A stretch of 48,369 nt of DNA from Deltaproteobacteria bacterium. GTDB lineage: Bacteria > Desulfobacterota > Syntrophobacteria > BM002. The notes beneath the pieces were generated by a model. That model was not told where the DNA came from. It did no database searches and was given only the letters and a program-made list of their open reading frames with translations. The stretch lies in contig CP070735.1 of NCBI GenBank assembly GCA_020347625.1, forward strand, positions 667,129 through 715,497, given 5' to 3'. Shown piece after piece: positions 18,866 to 26,771 of the stretch. The stretch's first letter is position 1, and every line of letters begins with the position of its first letter. The translations under genes were made by a program, and so were the position numbers.

Positions 18866-19471
18866 ATGGAAATATTTGACTGGATAAGAGAGCTGAGCAG
18901 CTGGGTCATTCATTGGGCCCACACCCCTTATGGCGGGATAGCCCTTTTTGTGCTTGCTTTCTGCGAATCCTCATTTTTCCCGATCCCGCCAGATGTTCTT
19001 TTGATTGCTTTATGTATGGCGAACCCGCCAATGGCCTTTTGGTATGCCTTGATCTGCAGTCTGGGCTCTACCTTTGGCGGCATCTTTGGCTATGCGCTGG
19101 GACGTATGGGTGGCCGCCCCCTCCTGGAGCGCTGGGTTCGAACCGAGCGGATTCAAATGGTGCAGCGCCATTATCAACGCTGGGATGTGTGGGCTGTGGC
19201 AGTGGCGGGATTTACGCCAATTCCCTATAAAGTATTTACCATCAGTGCCGGCGCGTTTCTCCTCGATTTTTGGCGTTTTGTTCTTGCTTCCATCCTGAGT
19301 CGCAGTGCCAGGTTCTTTTTGGTGGCGAGTCTGTTTTTCTTTTTCGGCCCGACCATAAACCGTTTCATTACCCGCTATTTCAATCTTCTCACAATTCTCT
19401 TCATCATTCTTCTGCTCCTGGGTTTCTGGGTTATACGCGCAAGTTCAAAGAGGGCGATGAGGAACCCTTGA
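18866..19471 (+). CDS. YqaA/DedA-like inner-membrane protein (SNARE-associated VTT domain)
   Basis: The 201-residue polytopic protein has hydrophobic stretches near 20-50, 58-80, 110-130, 138-160 and 168-192. The region from FCESSFFPIPPDVLLI through GSTFGGIFGYALGRMGG to FTPIPYKVFTISAGAF is the characteristic VTT core of the YqaA branch: an acidic residue plus PIPP in the first re-entrant loop and TPIPYK in the second. DedA/YqaA relatives are linked to membrane lipid (C55-P or phospholipid) translocation; the substrate of YqaA is not established. It stands alone between the che cluster and the ABC importer, with arrays on both sides. Confidence 0.88.
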   Translation: MEIFDWIRELSSWVIHWAHTPYGGIALFVLAFCESSFFPIPPDVLLIALCMANPPMAFWYALICSLGSTFGGIFGYALGRMGGRPLLERWVRTERIQMVQRHYQRWDVWAVAVAGFTPIPYKVFTISAGAFLLDFWRFVLASILSRSARFFLVASLFFFFGPTINRFITRYFNLLTILFIILLLLGFWVIRASSKRAMRNP

Positions 19472-19799
19472 TTTAGCAGGCAACTTGCAGCGGGCAGCCG
19501 GCAGCCCTTCGACCCAACCTTCGCCCAGGCTACGGCGGGCAAGCAGGATCAGGGCTTGCAACAGGCAGCGGGCAGCAAGAGTTTCCCCAAAAATTGATTG
19601 TTGATGTTTGTCAACTGACGTCAAGAGCCAATTTGGCCCTGAGTATACATTAAGAATGCTTTCCTGGTGTCTCTTCTGAGTGACTGCGGAAGGTCTGGAC
19701 ACTTACCGCAAAATAGGATTAGAATACACAGCTTGGTTTGCTGATATGAACTGCGCGAATTGAGAAACTGATTGAACCTCATAGAGGAGAGGTAAGTCT
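19472..19799. other. Intergenic stretch with two GCGGGCA heptad arrays
   Basis: Heptad units GCAGGCA, ACTTGCA, GCGGGCA and GCCGGCA lie at 19476-19507, 4 nt after the yqaA-like stop; a second direct copy lies at 19554-19580. Between them is a sequence whose reverse reading gives a spurious ARRSLGEGW peptide. Otherwise no gene or clear promoter is seen; AGGAGAGG precedes the next TTG start. Confidence 0.7.
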
Positions 19800-21929
19800 T
19801 TGAGCGTTCGGAAAGTACTCATAGCTCTTCCCATCATTGTCTTGCTCTTTTTGATTCAATCTTATTTCTGGGTTCCCACCTATGAAGAGCAAACTAGGGG
19901 TAACCCGCAGCGACTGGGAGAGTACGTTACCGCCTCAATTGGCGACGCCCATTTGCTCAATCCGATCCTACACGCAGACAGTGCCAGCGGTGAAATAAGT
20001 GGCTTGGTATTCGAGGGACTAATCGACTATGACGAAAATCTAAACTTTCGTGGACGTCTGGCAACAGGTTGGAAGATTTACGAGGAGGCCTACTTTTATG
20101 TCAACGATCTGGCAACTATTCCCGGTCTCGGACAGGCTGACGCCAAGCAAGTAAAGAAACTGATGCGTCAGGCCAAAAGGGAGCATTCCGATCGTAAGGA
20201 TGCGCTGTCAAAGTCCCTGGCCAATATTGAGGCGATAGAGATCTTACCGCCACGGCTACTTCAGGAAGAGCTCTCAGAAACCTCCCCGGATGGGAAAAAG
20301 GTCAAAGTCCTCCTGCAAATCTCGGCTCCACCCAGAATCAAGCTGACCTTGCAACGGGTGGATCAGGACCTTTTCAGAAACTTGGAAAAGATACTGGGAC
20401 ATGAGTACTTTTCGTCTTTCCAAGCTGAACGGTATATCCGAATTGAACCAGCAACGTTCGAAGCAAAGAACAGCGAATACGCTGAGACCTTCCTGCCGGC
20501 AAAGGAACACAATCCCGTCATTCTCTTCCATCTGCGACCCGGGGTGAAGTTTCATGATGGCCATGCCTTTAGTGCCATCGATGTAAAGTTTACCTATGAT
20601 GCCATCATGGATCCAGCCAATATTTCGCCGCGGCTGGCTGATTATGAGCCGGTGAAAAAGGTGGAGGTGCTCGACACTTTGACCGTGAAGATCGTTTACA
20701 AACGTCTATACTCCCCAGCGCTTGGGACCTGGTCGATGGGCATTCTGCCGGAACACCTGTTGAACCGTGCGGCACTTCAGGACGAGGCGCTACGGAGTGG
20801 CCTTAAATTGGAAACCATTTCCATCCGGAATAGTAGTTTCAACCGAAAACCCATTGGCTGCGGCCCCTTCCGCTTTCACGAATGGAAGTCCGACCAGTAT
20901 ATTTTGTTGAATCGTTTCGAAGACTACTGGGAAGGCCCGCCCAATTATCGCGAATACTCTTACCGAATCATTCCAGACATGTTGACGCAAGAGATGGAAT
21001 TCTATGCTGGCACTGTTGATAACTACGGGGCGCAGCCACACCAGGTCCACCGCCTCAAAGAGGACCCTCGTTTCCAAAGCTTCTCCGGCTTGAGCTTTGG
21101 TTATTCCTACGTGGGCTACAACATACGTCGCCCCCCATTCGATGATGTGCGGGTGCGCAGGGCTCTCGGCATGGCCATCGACGTGGACAAGATCATTCGC
21201 TACGTCCTTTACAACCAGGGAGAACGAATCACCGGTCCATTTCCTAAGCAGACCGATTTTTACAACCATGCCGTTAAGCCGCTTCCATACGATCCAGAGG
21301 GGGCTCTGCGATTGCTGGCAGAGGCTGGCTGGAAACGCAATAGAGAGGGATGGCTAGAGAAAGAGGGTAAGCGGCTGGAGTTTACTCTGATCTCAAATCA
21401 GGGTAACCCCATCCGTAAGCAGCTCCTACCCATAGTGCAGAATTCCTGGCGCAAAATCGGCGTTGACGTCAGGACCGACCTGCTGGAGTGGGCTGTGTTC
21501 ATTCAGGAGAGGGTGAACAAACTGGACTTTGACGCCCTGGTTCTGGGCTGGGCCATGGGCATCGAGCCTGACCTCTACCAGATATGGCACTCCAGTCAGA
21601 CTGGCCCTCACCAGTTAAACTTCGTTGGCTTTAAGAACAAGGAAGCAGACGATCTCATTATAAGGATTCGTCAGGAATATGACCGCGAGAGGCAGATTGC
21701 CTACTGCCACCGGCTTCATGAAATAATTGATGAGGAGCAGCCCTATACCTTTCTATTTGTGGGCCGCTGGACCGCTCTTCTGGATAAGCGCATCGTTATT
21801 ATGGAGCGGGACGTGGATGGCACGCTGAGGTATGAAAAGATAAAGCCAACAAAGACTGGCAATTATACCTTCTTTTTTAATAAATGGATTAAACTGCCTA
21901 CGGTACCAACCTTTGAGGCGGAGGGTTAG
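19800..21929 (+). CDS. Peptide/nickel-type ABC transporter substrate-binding protein (SBP family 5) with large insertion
   Basis: The 709-residue protein starts at TTG 19800 after GAGGAGAGG. It has one N-terminal membrane anchor (5-25) and no lipobox Cys. The SBP_bac_5 fold is recognisable: the region ending LATGW at 91, FHLRPGVKFHDG (243-254), SAIDVKFTYDAI, then DDVRVRRALGMAIDVDKI and the late lobe. Usual members are 500-600 residues; here about 140 extra residues (about 95-237) split the first lobe and include a helix-hairpin-helix-like IPGLG at 107-111 and a Lys/Arg-rich helix. It delivers a peptide-like ligand to the permeases encoded next; the stop is 3 nt before the dppB-like ATG. The ligand is unknown. 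Confidence 0.9.
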   Translation: MSVRKVLIALPIIVLLFLIQSYFWVPTYEEQTRGNPQRLGEYVTASIGDAHLLNPILHADSASGEISGLVFEGLIDYDENLNFRGRLATGWKIYEEAYFYVNDLATIPGLGQADAKQVKKLMRQAKREHSDRKDALSKSLANIEAIEILPPRLLQEELSETSPDGKKVKVLLQISAPPRIKLTLQRVDQDLFRNLEKILGHEYFSSFQAERYIRIEPATFEAKNSEYAETFLPAKEHNPVILFHLRPGVKFHDGHAFSAIDVKFTYDAIMDPANISPRLADYEPVKKVEVLDTLTVKIVYKRLYSPALGTWSMGILPEHLLNRAALQDEALRSGLKLETISIRNSSFNRKPIGCGPFRFHEWKSDQYILLNRFEDYWEGPPNYREYSYRIIPDMLTQEMEFYAGTVDNYGAQPHQVHRLKEDPRFQSFSGLSFGYSYVGYNIRRPPFDDVRVRRALGMAIDVDKIIRYVLYNQGERITGPFPKQTDFYNHAVKPLPYDPEGALRLLAEAGWKRNREGWLEKEGKRLEFTLISNQGNPIRKQLLPIVQNSWRKIGVDVRTDLLEWAVFIQERVNKLDFDALVLGWAMGIEPDLYQIWHSSQTGPHQLNFVGFKNKEADDLIIRIRQEYDRERQIAYCHRLHEIIDEEQPYTFLFVGRWTALLDKRIVIMERDVDGTLRYEKIKPTKTGNYTFFFNKWIKLPTVPTFEAEG

Positions 21930-21932
21930 CTG

Positions 21933-22892
21933 ATGTTGGCCTTTCTTGGACGAAGCTTTGTACAGAAACTGATCACTCTTTTCTTTATCTCGGTAATCTC
22001 CTTCGCTGTTATCTACCTGGCCCCGGGTGAACCTAGCCAGGTAGATCCTTTGAATCCCAAGTTCACCAAGGAGGTGGTAGAACGGTTCCGCCAACAGTTT
22101 CACCTAGACAAACCGCTCCACCAGCAGTATCTGTTATTTTATCGGGATCTATTTACCGGCAAAAGTGTGTCGTGGAAGGATGGTCGCTCCGTACTGGCCA
22201 AGATTTACGAACGCTTTCTGAATAGCCTGCCACTATTTATTGTGGGTACCCTCATCACCTGGACCCTATCTTTTCCCGTGGGCATCCAGGCGGCAATCAG
22301 CCGAGGCGGTGGTTATGATCGCTCCACAACATTTCTTGCTTACCTCCTGATCTCCATACCGGGATTCTTCTTCGCCTATATACTTATCATATTCGTTGTG
22401 AATACTTTTCATGTGCCGGTCATCGGCATGCGTACCTTTGGCCTGAGCGGGGCCGGATTGGCTACTAGAATGATGGATAGGGTCTGGCACCTGCTGATTC
22501 CCTCCATTCTGGGGGCAACCGCAGGAATTGCTGTGCTCTCCCGCTACGTTCGCGGCCAGATGCTCGAGGTGGAGAGTCAGGACTACGTCCGCACCGCCAG
22601 AGCTAAAGGGCTTCCTGAGGAGCAGGTTCATTACAAGCATGCTTTGCGCAATGCACTTTTACCCTTTGTGACCATGTTCGGTCTAGTGTTACCGGGCCTC
22701 ATAGGTGGTTCGGTGATCATCGAGTCGATCTTTGCCTGGCCCGGGATCGGACGCATGGCCTACGAGGCGATTCTTGCCCGCGATTATCCAGTTATTATCA
22801 CGGTGAACTTTATTTCCGCCATATTGGTGTTGGTGGGGACTTTCCTCTCCGACCTGCTTTACATGGTTGTTGATCCGAGGATCAAACTATAA
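21933..22892 (+). CDS. dppB: ABC transporter permease, DppB/OppB family
   Basis: This is the first permease of a peptide-type importer: 319 residues, six predicted TM segments, an N-terminal TM near 10-30, and the EAA loop YVRTARAKGLPEEQV before a late LPFVTMFGLVLPGLIGGSVIIE. ATG 21933 is 3 nt after the binding-protein stop, so translation is probably coupled. Length and motifs are normal, in contrast to the partner permease. The Dpp/Opp distinction cannot be made by sequence reading. Confidence 0.92.
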   Translation: MLAFLGRSFVQKLITLFFISVISFAVIYLAPGEPSQVDPLNPKFTKEVVERFRQQFHLDKPLHQQYLLFYRDLFTGKSVSWKDGRSVLAKIYERFLNSLPLFIVGTLITWTLSFPVGIQAAISRGGGYDRSTTFLAYLLISIPGFFFAYILIIFVVNTFHVPVIGMRTFGLSGAGLATRMMDRVWHLLIPSILGATAGIAVLSRYVRGQMLEVESQDYVRTARAKGLPEEQVHYKHALRNALLPFVTMFGLVLPGLIGGSVIIESIFAWPGIGRMAYEAILARDYPVIITVNFISAILVLVGTFLSDLLYMVVDPRIKL

Positions 22893-22894
22893 GT

Positions 22895-22977
22895 GCGCAT
22901 AGGGCATGGGGCGATTTTAGATTGCAGATTTGGGATTTCGGATTTACGCATAACGTATAACTAATAACGTATAACCT
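22895..22977. repeat. Three different heptad arrays joined head to tail after dppB
   Basis: Starting 2 nt after the dppB stop: a GCATAGG-family run (22895-22914), then five TTTNNGA units such as TTGCAGA and TTTCGGA (22915-22949), then four ATAACNN units such as ATAACGT (22950-22977). All keep a 7-base step, with only one 6-base junction. Confidence 0.85.
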
Positions 22978-23018
22978 GAAACCAACATCGCCAACTGAAT
23001 TGCGAGGCTTTTTGAACA

Positions 23019-24176
23019 GTGCAAGATTCTGGCTCTGAACATACCCTTTCGACTGAAGCATTGGATTTACCTGCTCGGCAAACCAGGCTGCAGGAGTTCT
23101 GGGCCCAGCTGCGTAAGAATAGGTTGGCCTTAATCGGATTGGTCATCTTTGTACTCTTCTTTATCGTAGCTGTAACTGGAATGGTCCTTACCACTGGGAC
23201 ATCTCCGCAATTGGATTCAAGTCTGGTGAGGCTTCAGGAAAAACTGCGACCACCGTTATCTCGCCCGAACCTAAAATCATTGCAAGCCGACGAGGTACCC
23301 GTGCTGGGCATCTACTTACTTGGTACTGATGAGCTCGGCAGGGATGTGTTCGCCCGTATGCTTCAAGGAGCCTGGGTATCTCTTACGGTGGGTTTTGTGG
23401 CAGTGGGAATTGCCGTGCTTATCGGGATAATACTTGGAGGGCTTTCTGGCTATTATGGTCACAGCCCCGTCAGGGTAGCTCAAGTATTCATCGCAGTACT
23501 CGTGGTCCTAGTGGTAACGAATTGGAGCAGGTTATCTTTTAAAACTCTTGCAGTCCTCATCTCTATAACGGTTGCCCTTGCAGTTTTTTTATTGTTTTCT
23601 CGCAAAAAAGAATTCGGTGGGCCGCTATTCTTGCTCAACACCCAACTCTTTTCGGTGGATATGCTTATTACCGGTCTCATAGATATCATGCTCTGCTTTC
23701 CCAGTTTCTTTTTAATCCTGACCGTGGTAGCGCTGCTGCCTGCAAGCATCTACAACATCATGATTGTTATCGGGCTGACTAGCTGGATGGGAGCGGCGCG
23801 TTTTGTGCGGGCCGAGTTTCTCTCTTTGCGGGAACAGGATTTTGTTACTGCGGCCCGGGCCTTGGGGGTCTCTGACTGGCGGATTATATTTCGCCATATG
23901 GTGCCCAATGCCATTGCTCCTGTGTTGGTATCAGCCACCATCGGTATTGCTGGAGCCATCTTGACAGAGGCAGGTCTCAGTTTTCTTGGTTTTGGAGTGC
24001 CGCCGCCTCATGCCACCTGGGGCAACATCCTCTCGGACGGCAAGAACTACCTCTTCGATGCTCCCTGGCTCACCATTATTCCCGGTGTGGCTATTCTCGT
24101 GGTAGTCCTCTCGTTCAACCTTTTTGGTGAGGGGCTGCGGGACATCCTTAATCCGAAACTTAGAGAGCGGCATTAG
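23019..24176 (+). CDS. dppC: ABC transporter permease, DppC/OppC family, with a two-helix insertion
   Basis: The 385 residues start at GTG 23019. The N-terminal cytoplasmic region and TM1 (about 38-58), the loop GTDELGRDVFARM, and the C-terminal EAA loop TAARALGVSDWRIIFRHM are typical. Most DppC/OppC proteins have about 280-300 residues; here about 65 residues carrying two extra hydrophobic segments (about 152-200) interrupt the usual passage from GGLSGYYG to the next TM (ITGLIDIMLCFPSFF). The open frame and codon use look healthy, so this is a real insertion. Together with the binding-protein insertion it suggests a distinct importer subtype. Confidence 0.9.
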   Translation: MQDSGSEHTLSTEALDLPARQTRLQEFWAQLRKNRLALIGLVIFVLFFIVAVTGMVLTTGTSPQLDSSLVRLQEKLRPPLSRPNLKSLQADEVPVLGIYLLGTDELGRDVFARMLQGAWVSLTVGFVAVGIAVLIGIILGGLSGYYGHSPVRVAQVFIAVLVVLVVTNWSRLSFKTLAVLISITVALAVFLLFSRKKEFGGPLFLLNTQLFSVDMLITGLIDIMLCFPSFFLILTVVALLPASIYNIMIVIGLTSWMGAARFVRAEFLSLREQDFVTAARALGVSDWRIIFRHMVPNAIAPVLVSATIGIAGAILTEAGLSFLGFGVPPPHATWGNILSDGKNYLFDAPWLTIIPGVAILVVVLSFNLFGEGLRDILNPKLRERH

Positions 24177-24211
24177 TTGTCACAGTGTTTGGGAAGTGTG
24201 TAGATTTTAAG

Positions 24212-24298
24212 AATCCAGGAGTCAGGAGCCAGTAGCCAGGAGGATAAAGTACTTTTTTCTTTGAGTTTTTCTCCTGAATTCTGACTCCTTGTCACTGT
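24212..24298. repeat. Pair of opposed AGGAGTC-family arrays before dppD
   Basis: Plus-oriented heptads (AATCCAG, GAGTCAG, GAGCCAG, TAGCCAG) at 24212-24246 face reverse-oriented units (CTCCTGA, ATTCTGA, CTCCTTG) at 24271-24298, across about 24 nt of T-rich sequence. Transcribed RNA could form an imperfect stem-loop. The array ends exactly at the upstream GTG candidate start of the next gene. Confidence 0.75.
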
Positions 24299-24322
24299 GT
24301 GCTTAGTTTGGACGGCGATGAA

Positions 24323-25318
24323 ATGACACCTGATCCTCTTTTAATAGTTAAGGACCTGAAGGTCTACTTCGACACTGACCAAGGGATGGCCAAGGCTGTG
24401 GATGGTGTCAGTTTCCGGGTAGGGCAGGGTGAGACGGTTTGTCTGGTGGGCGAGTCTGGATGTGGCAAGACGGTTTCAGCTCTTAGCATTCTTGGCCTGC
24501 TGCCCCAGCCCCCGGCCCAAATCGCTGGGGGTAAAGTTTTCTTTAAAGGACGTGACCTACTGGAGCTAGAGCAGAAGGATCTGCGAGAAGTAAGGGGTCG
24601 AGAGATTTCCATGGTATTTCAGGAGCCCATGACCTCCCTCAACCCGGTGTTTACCATTGGTCACCAAATCGAGGAGGTAATTACCACCCATGAGGGAGTG
24701 GACCAAATCGAGTCCAGGCAGCGGATTATCAGACTCCTAAATGACGTGGGGATTGCTTCACCAGAAGAGAGGATGCAGGATTACCCGCACAACCTTAGCG
24801 GGGGCCAGCGGCAAAGGGTCATGATTGCCATGGCTCTTGCCTGCAGCCCGGAGTTGATCATTGCCGACGAACCTACCACCGCCCTGGATGTGACCATCCA
24901 GGCCCAAATACTCAATCTTTTCAAAGAATTACAGGAAGACAGAGGCATGGCAATCCTGCAGATTACCCACGATCTCAGCGTTGTTGCCGGGGTGGCCGAT
25001 CGTATTTATGTGATGTATGCGGGAATTATGGTGGAGGAGGGTTCAGTATGGCAGATTTTCCGTGAGCCTTGCCATCCATATACCATGGGATTGTTGGAGT
25101 CTCTGCCAGGGCGCAGAGCCAAAGGCCAGGATCTGGCAACTATTCCCGGGGCCGTGCCGGACCCGGCCAACAAACCGCCGGGGTGCCCTTTTCATCCGCG
25201 CTGTCGGTACGTGCAGGAGAGTTGCCGTGTCCAGTTTCCAGAGATGTGCGACTTCAGCGACAGACACCTGGCACGGTGTCCAATTATGTACGCAAAGCGC
25301 AAAGTGCAGAGCGCATAG
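24323..25318 (+). CDS. dppD: ABC transporter ATPase, DppD/OppD family
   Basis: This ATPase powers peptide-type import with the DppF-like partner. I use ATG 24323 (GGACGG about 6 nt upstream); an in-frame GTG at 24299 abuts a repeat array and is less likely. Motifs: Walker A GESGCGKT, Q-loop VFQEPM, signature LSGGQRQR, Walker B LIIADEPTTALD, and the C-terminal oligopeptide-importer extension with Cys cluster GCPFHPRC. The last ten codons and the TAG stop fall inside a GCATAGG-type heptad array, so the extreme C-terminus (after RCPIM) is repeat-derived. Confidence 0.93.
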   Translation: MTPDPLLIVKDLKVYFDTDQGMAKAVDGVSFRVGQGETVCLVGESGCGKTVSALSILGLLPQPPAQIAGGKVFFKGRDLLELEQKDLREVRGREISMVFQEPMTSLNPVFTIGHQIEEVITTHEGVDQIESRQRIIRLLNDVGIASPEERMQDYPHNLSGGQRQRVMIAMALACSPELIIADEPTTALDVTIQAQILNLFKELQEDRGMAILQITHDLSVVAGVADRIYVMYAGIMVEEGSVWQIFREPCHPYTMGLLESLPGRRAKGQDLATIPGAVPDPANKPPGCPFHPRCRYVQESCRVQFPEMCDFSDRHLARCPIMYAKRKVQSA

Positions 25319-25353
25319 CGCAAAGGCATGGAGCATGGGGCATAGGGCATAGG
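25292..25353. repeat. Heptanucleotide array (GCATAGG family) overlapping the dppD 3' end
   Basis: Units GCAAAGC, GCAAAGT, GCAGAGC, GCATAGC, GCAAAGG, a 6-base unit, GCATGGG and two GCATAGG. The first units are read as dppD codons and the stop TAG (25316-25318) is inside GCATAGC. Confidence 0.85.
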
Positions 25354-25416
25354 GTAAAAGAGTTGATAAGATGGGAGATGTCGAAGCTACCTTGAACTCA
25401 AGATGAGCAGTAGCAG

Positions 25417-25436
25417 GGCGGGTCTGCGTACCCGCC
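25417..25436. repeat. Perfect 7-bp hairpin before dppF
   Basis: GGCGGGT (25417-25423) and ACCCGCC (25430-25436) form a GC-rich stem with a 6-nt loop, 13 nt before the dppF ATG. There is no T-run; it could affect ribosome access or be a small dispersed palindrome. Confidence 0.6.
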
Positions 25437-25449
25437 ATATAGGACTCAA

Positions 25450-26442
25450 ATGAAAGAAGACTCTTCCGGTAACAACGTGATCTTGAAAGTGCAGGGTCTG
25501 AAAAAGTATTTCCCGGTGCGGCGCGGTGTTCTTCAGAGAGTTATCGGCTGGATTATGGCGGTGGACGGGGTGGATTTGGAGTTATCAGGCGGCAAGACCC
25601 TGGGTTTAGTGGGGGAGAGTGGTTGCGGTAAATCGACTCTGGCTCGTCTCATCCTCAAGCTGGTCGAGCCGGATGCAGGAAATATCTTCTTCAGGGGTGA
25701 AGAGATCACCGGGCTCTCAAGAGTCGAGATGAAACCCTATCGCCGTTTCATGCAGATTATTTTCCAGGATCCCTTCGGCTCTCTAAACCCAAGAATGACG
25801 GTGGGACAATCCATCGAGGAGGGATTGCGCGCCGTCGGTGTGGGAAGCCTGGAGCAACGCAGACGGAGGGTGGTCGAGCTCTTGGAAATGGTTGGAATAC
25901 CAGCCTTGGCAGCCCAACGATATCCGCATGAATTCAGCGGCGGCCAGCGGCAGCGGATCGGGATTGCCCGCGCCCTGAGCGTGGACCCGGAGCTTATCAT
26001 CTGTGACGAACCCGTGTCGGCCTTGGATGTTTCCATTCAAGCCCAGATACTAAACCTCCTGAGGAGTCTCCAAGAGGGCCTGGGTCTGACATACATTTTC
26101 ATCGCCCACGACCTGCATGTGGTGGAGTATGTCAGCGACAACGTTGCCATTATGTATCTTGGACACATCATGGAGTACGGTCCGGCTGAGGTGGTATACA
26201 GCCAGCATTTACATCCTTATTCTTCGGCCCTACTGGAGGCAGCCCCTGTTCCAGATCCCTCGGCCAAGCGTTCTTGGACACCATTGGCCGGTGATGTGCC
26301 AAGTCCATTTAATCCTCCTCCCGGCTGTAAATTCCAGAACCGCTGTCCCTTGGTGGAGGACCGCTGTCGGAAGGGAGAGATCACACTTTATGAGGTGAAC
26401 GGTGCCCATCGGGTGCGCTGTTGGAAGGTCCTGGGGCGTTAG
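25450..26442 (+). CDS. dppF: ABC transporter ATPase, DppF/OppF family
   Basis: This is the second nucleotide-binding subunit of the importer, 330 residues from ATG 25450. Walker A GESGCGKS, Q-loop IFQDPFGSLNPRMTV, signature FSGGQRQRIGIARAL, Walker B LIICDEPVSALD and the C-terminal PPGCKFQNRCPL Cys region are intact. It is the last gene of the importer cluster. DppD and DppF of this type work as a heterodimer under the DppB/DppC permeases. A hairpin stands just before its start. Confidence 0.94.
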   Translation: MKEDSSGNNVILKVQGLKKYFPVRRGVLQRVIGWIMAVDGVDLELSGGKTLGLVGESGCGKSTLARLILKLVEPDAGNIFFRGEEITGLSRVEMKPYRRFMQIIFQDPFGSLNPRMTVGQSIEEGLRAVGVGSLEQRRRRVVELLEMVGIPALAAQRYPHEFSGGQRQRIGIARALSVDPELIICDEPVSALDVSIQAQILNLLRSLQEGLGLTYIFIAHDLHVVEYVSDNVAIMYLGHIMEYGPAEVVYSQHLHPYSSALLEAAPVPDPSAKRSWTPLAGDVPSPFNPPPGCKFQNRCPLVEDRCRKGEITLYEVNGAHRVRCWKVLGR

Positions 26443-26771
26443 GCACATTACGAAAAACAACTAGACACTAAGCACTAGGCACTAAGCACCATCTTACTAT
26501 TAGGGACCTGCGATAATCTGATGAAATTGAAAGAAGCATCCGATTTGGCGCGGTTGAAACATACATCTATGTGTCTCTGTGGTGCCTAGTGCTTACTGCT
26601 TAGTTCCTAGTGCACGGAGCGCTGGCGCGACGTGCTTGATTGATCTTGCAAGGCAAATATGCTACCTAGGGGCACATCGAAAAAAGGGCAACTGAAGCTT
26701 GAAAGAAATAACTGAAGCGTTCTAATGAATATTCTTGATGATTTAACTTATTTTGAAAGTTTGTCTTGATT
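26443..26771. other. Intergenic stretch with an inverted pair of CACTAGG arrays
   Basis: Forward heptads (CTAGACA, CTAAGCA, CTAGGCA, CTAAGCA) at 26461-26490 and reverse heptads (TGCCTAG, TGCTTAC, TGCTTAG, TTCCTAG) at 26583-26617 are near-perfect reverse complements over about 30 nt, with a 92-nt interior. No gene is seen. The AT-rich end before xseA has no clear promoter. Confidence 0.75.

Noticed and set aside
19445-19702. 85-codon minus frame with ARRSLGEGW
   Set aside because: It runs through the heptad arrays; this peptide string is a familiar spurious translation of noncoding sequence.
25043-25438. 131-codon minus frame
   Set aside because: It overlaps dppD and reads through the GCATAGG array as low-complexity peptide.
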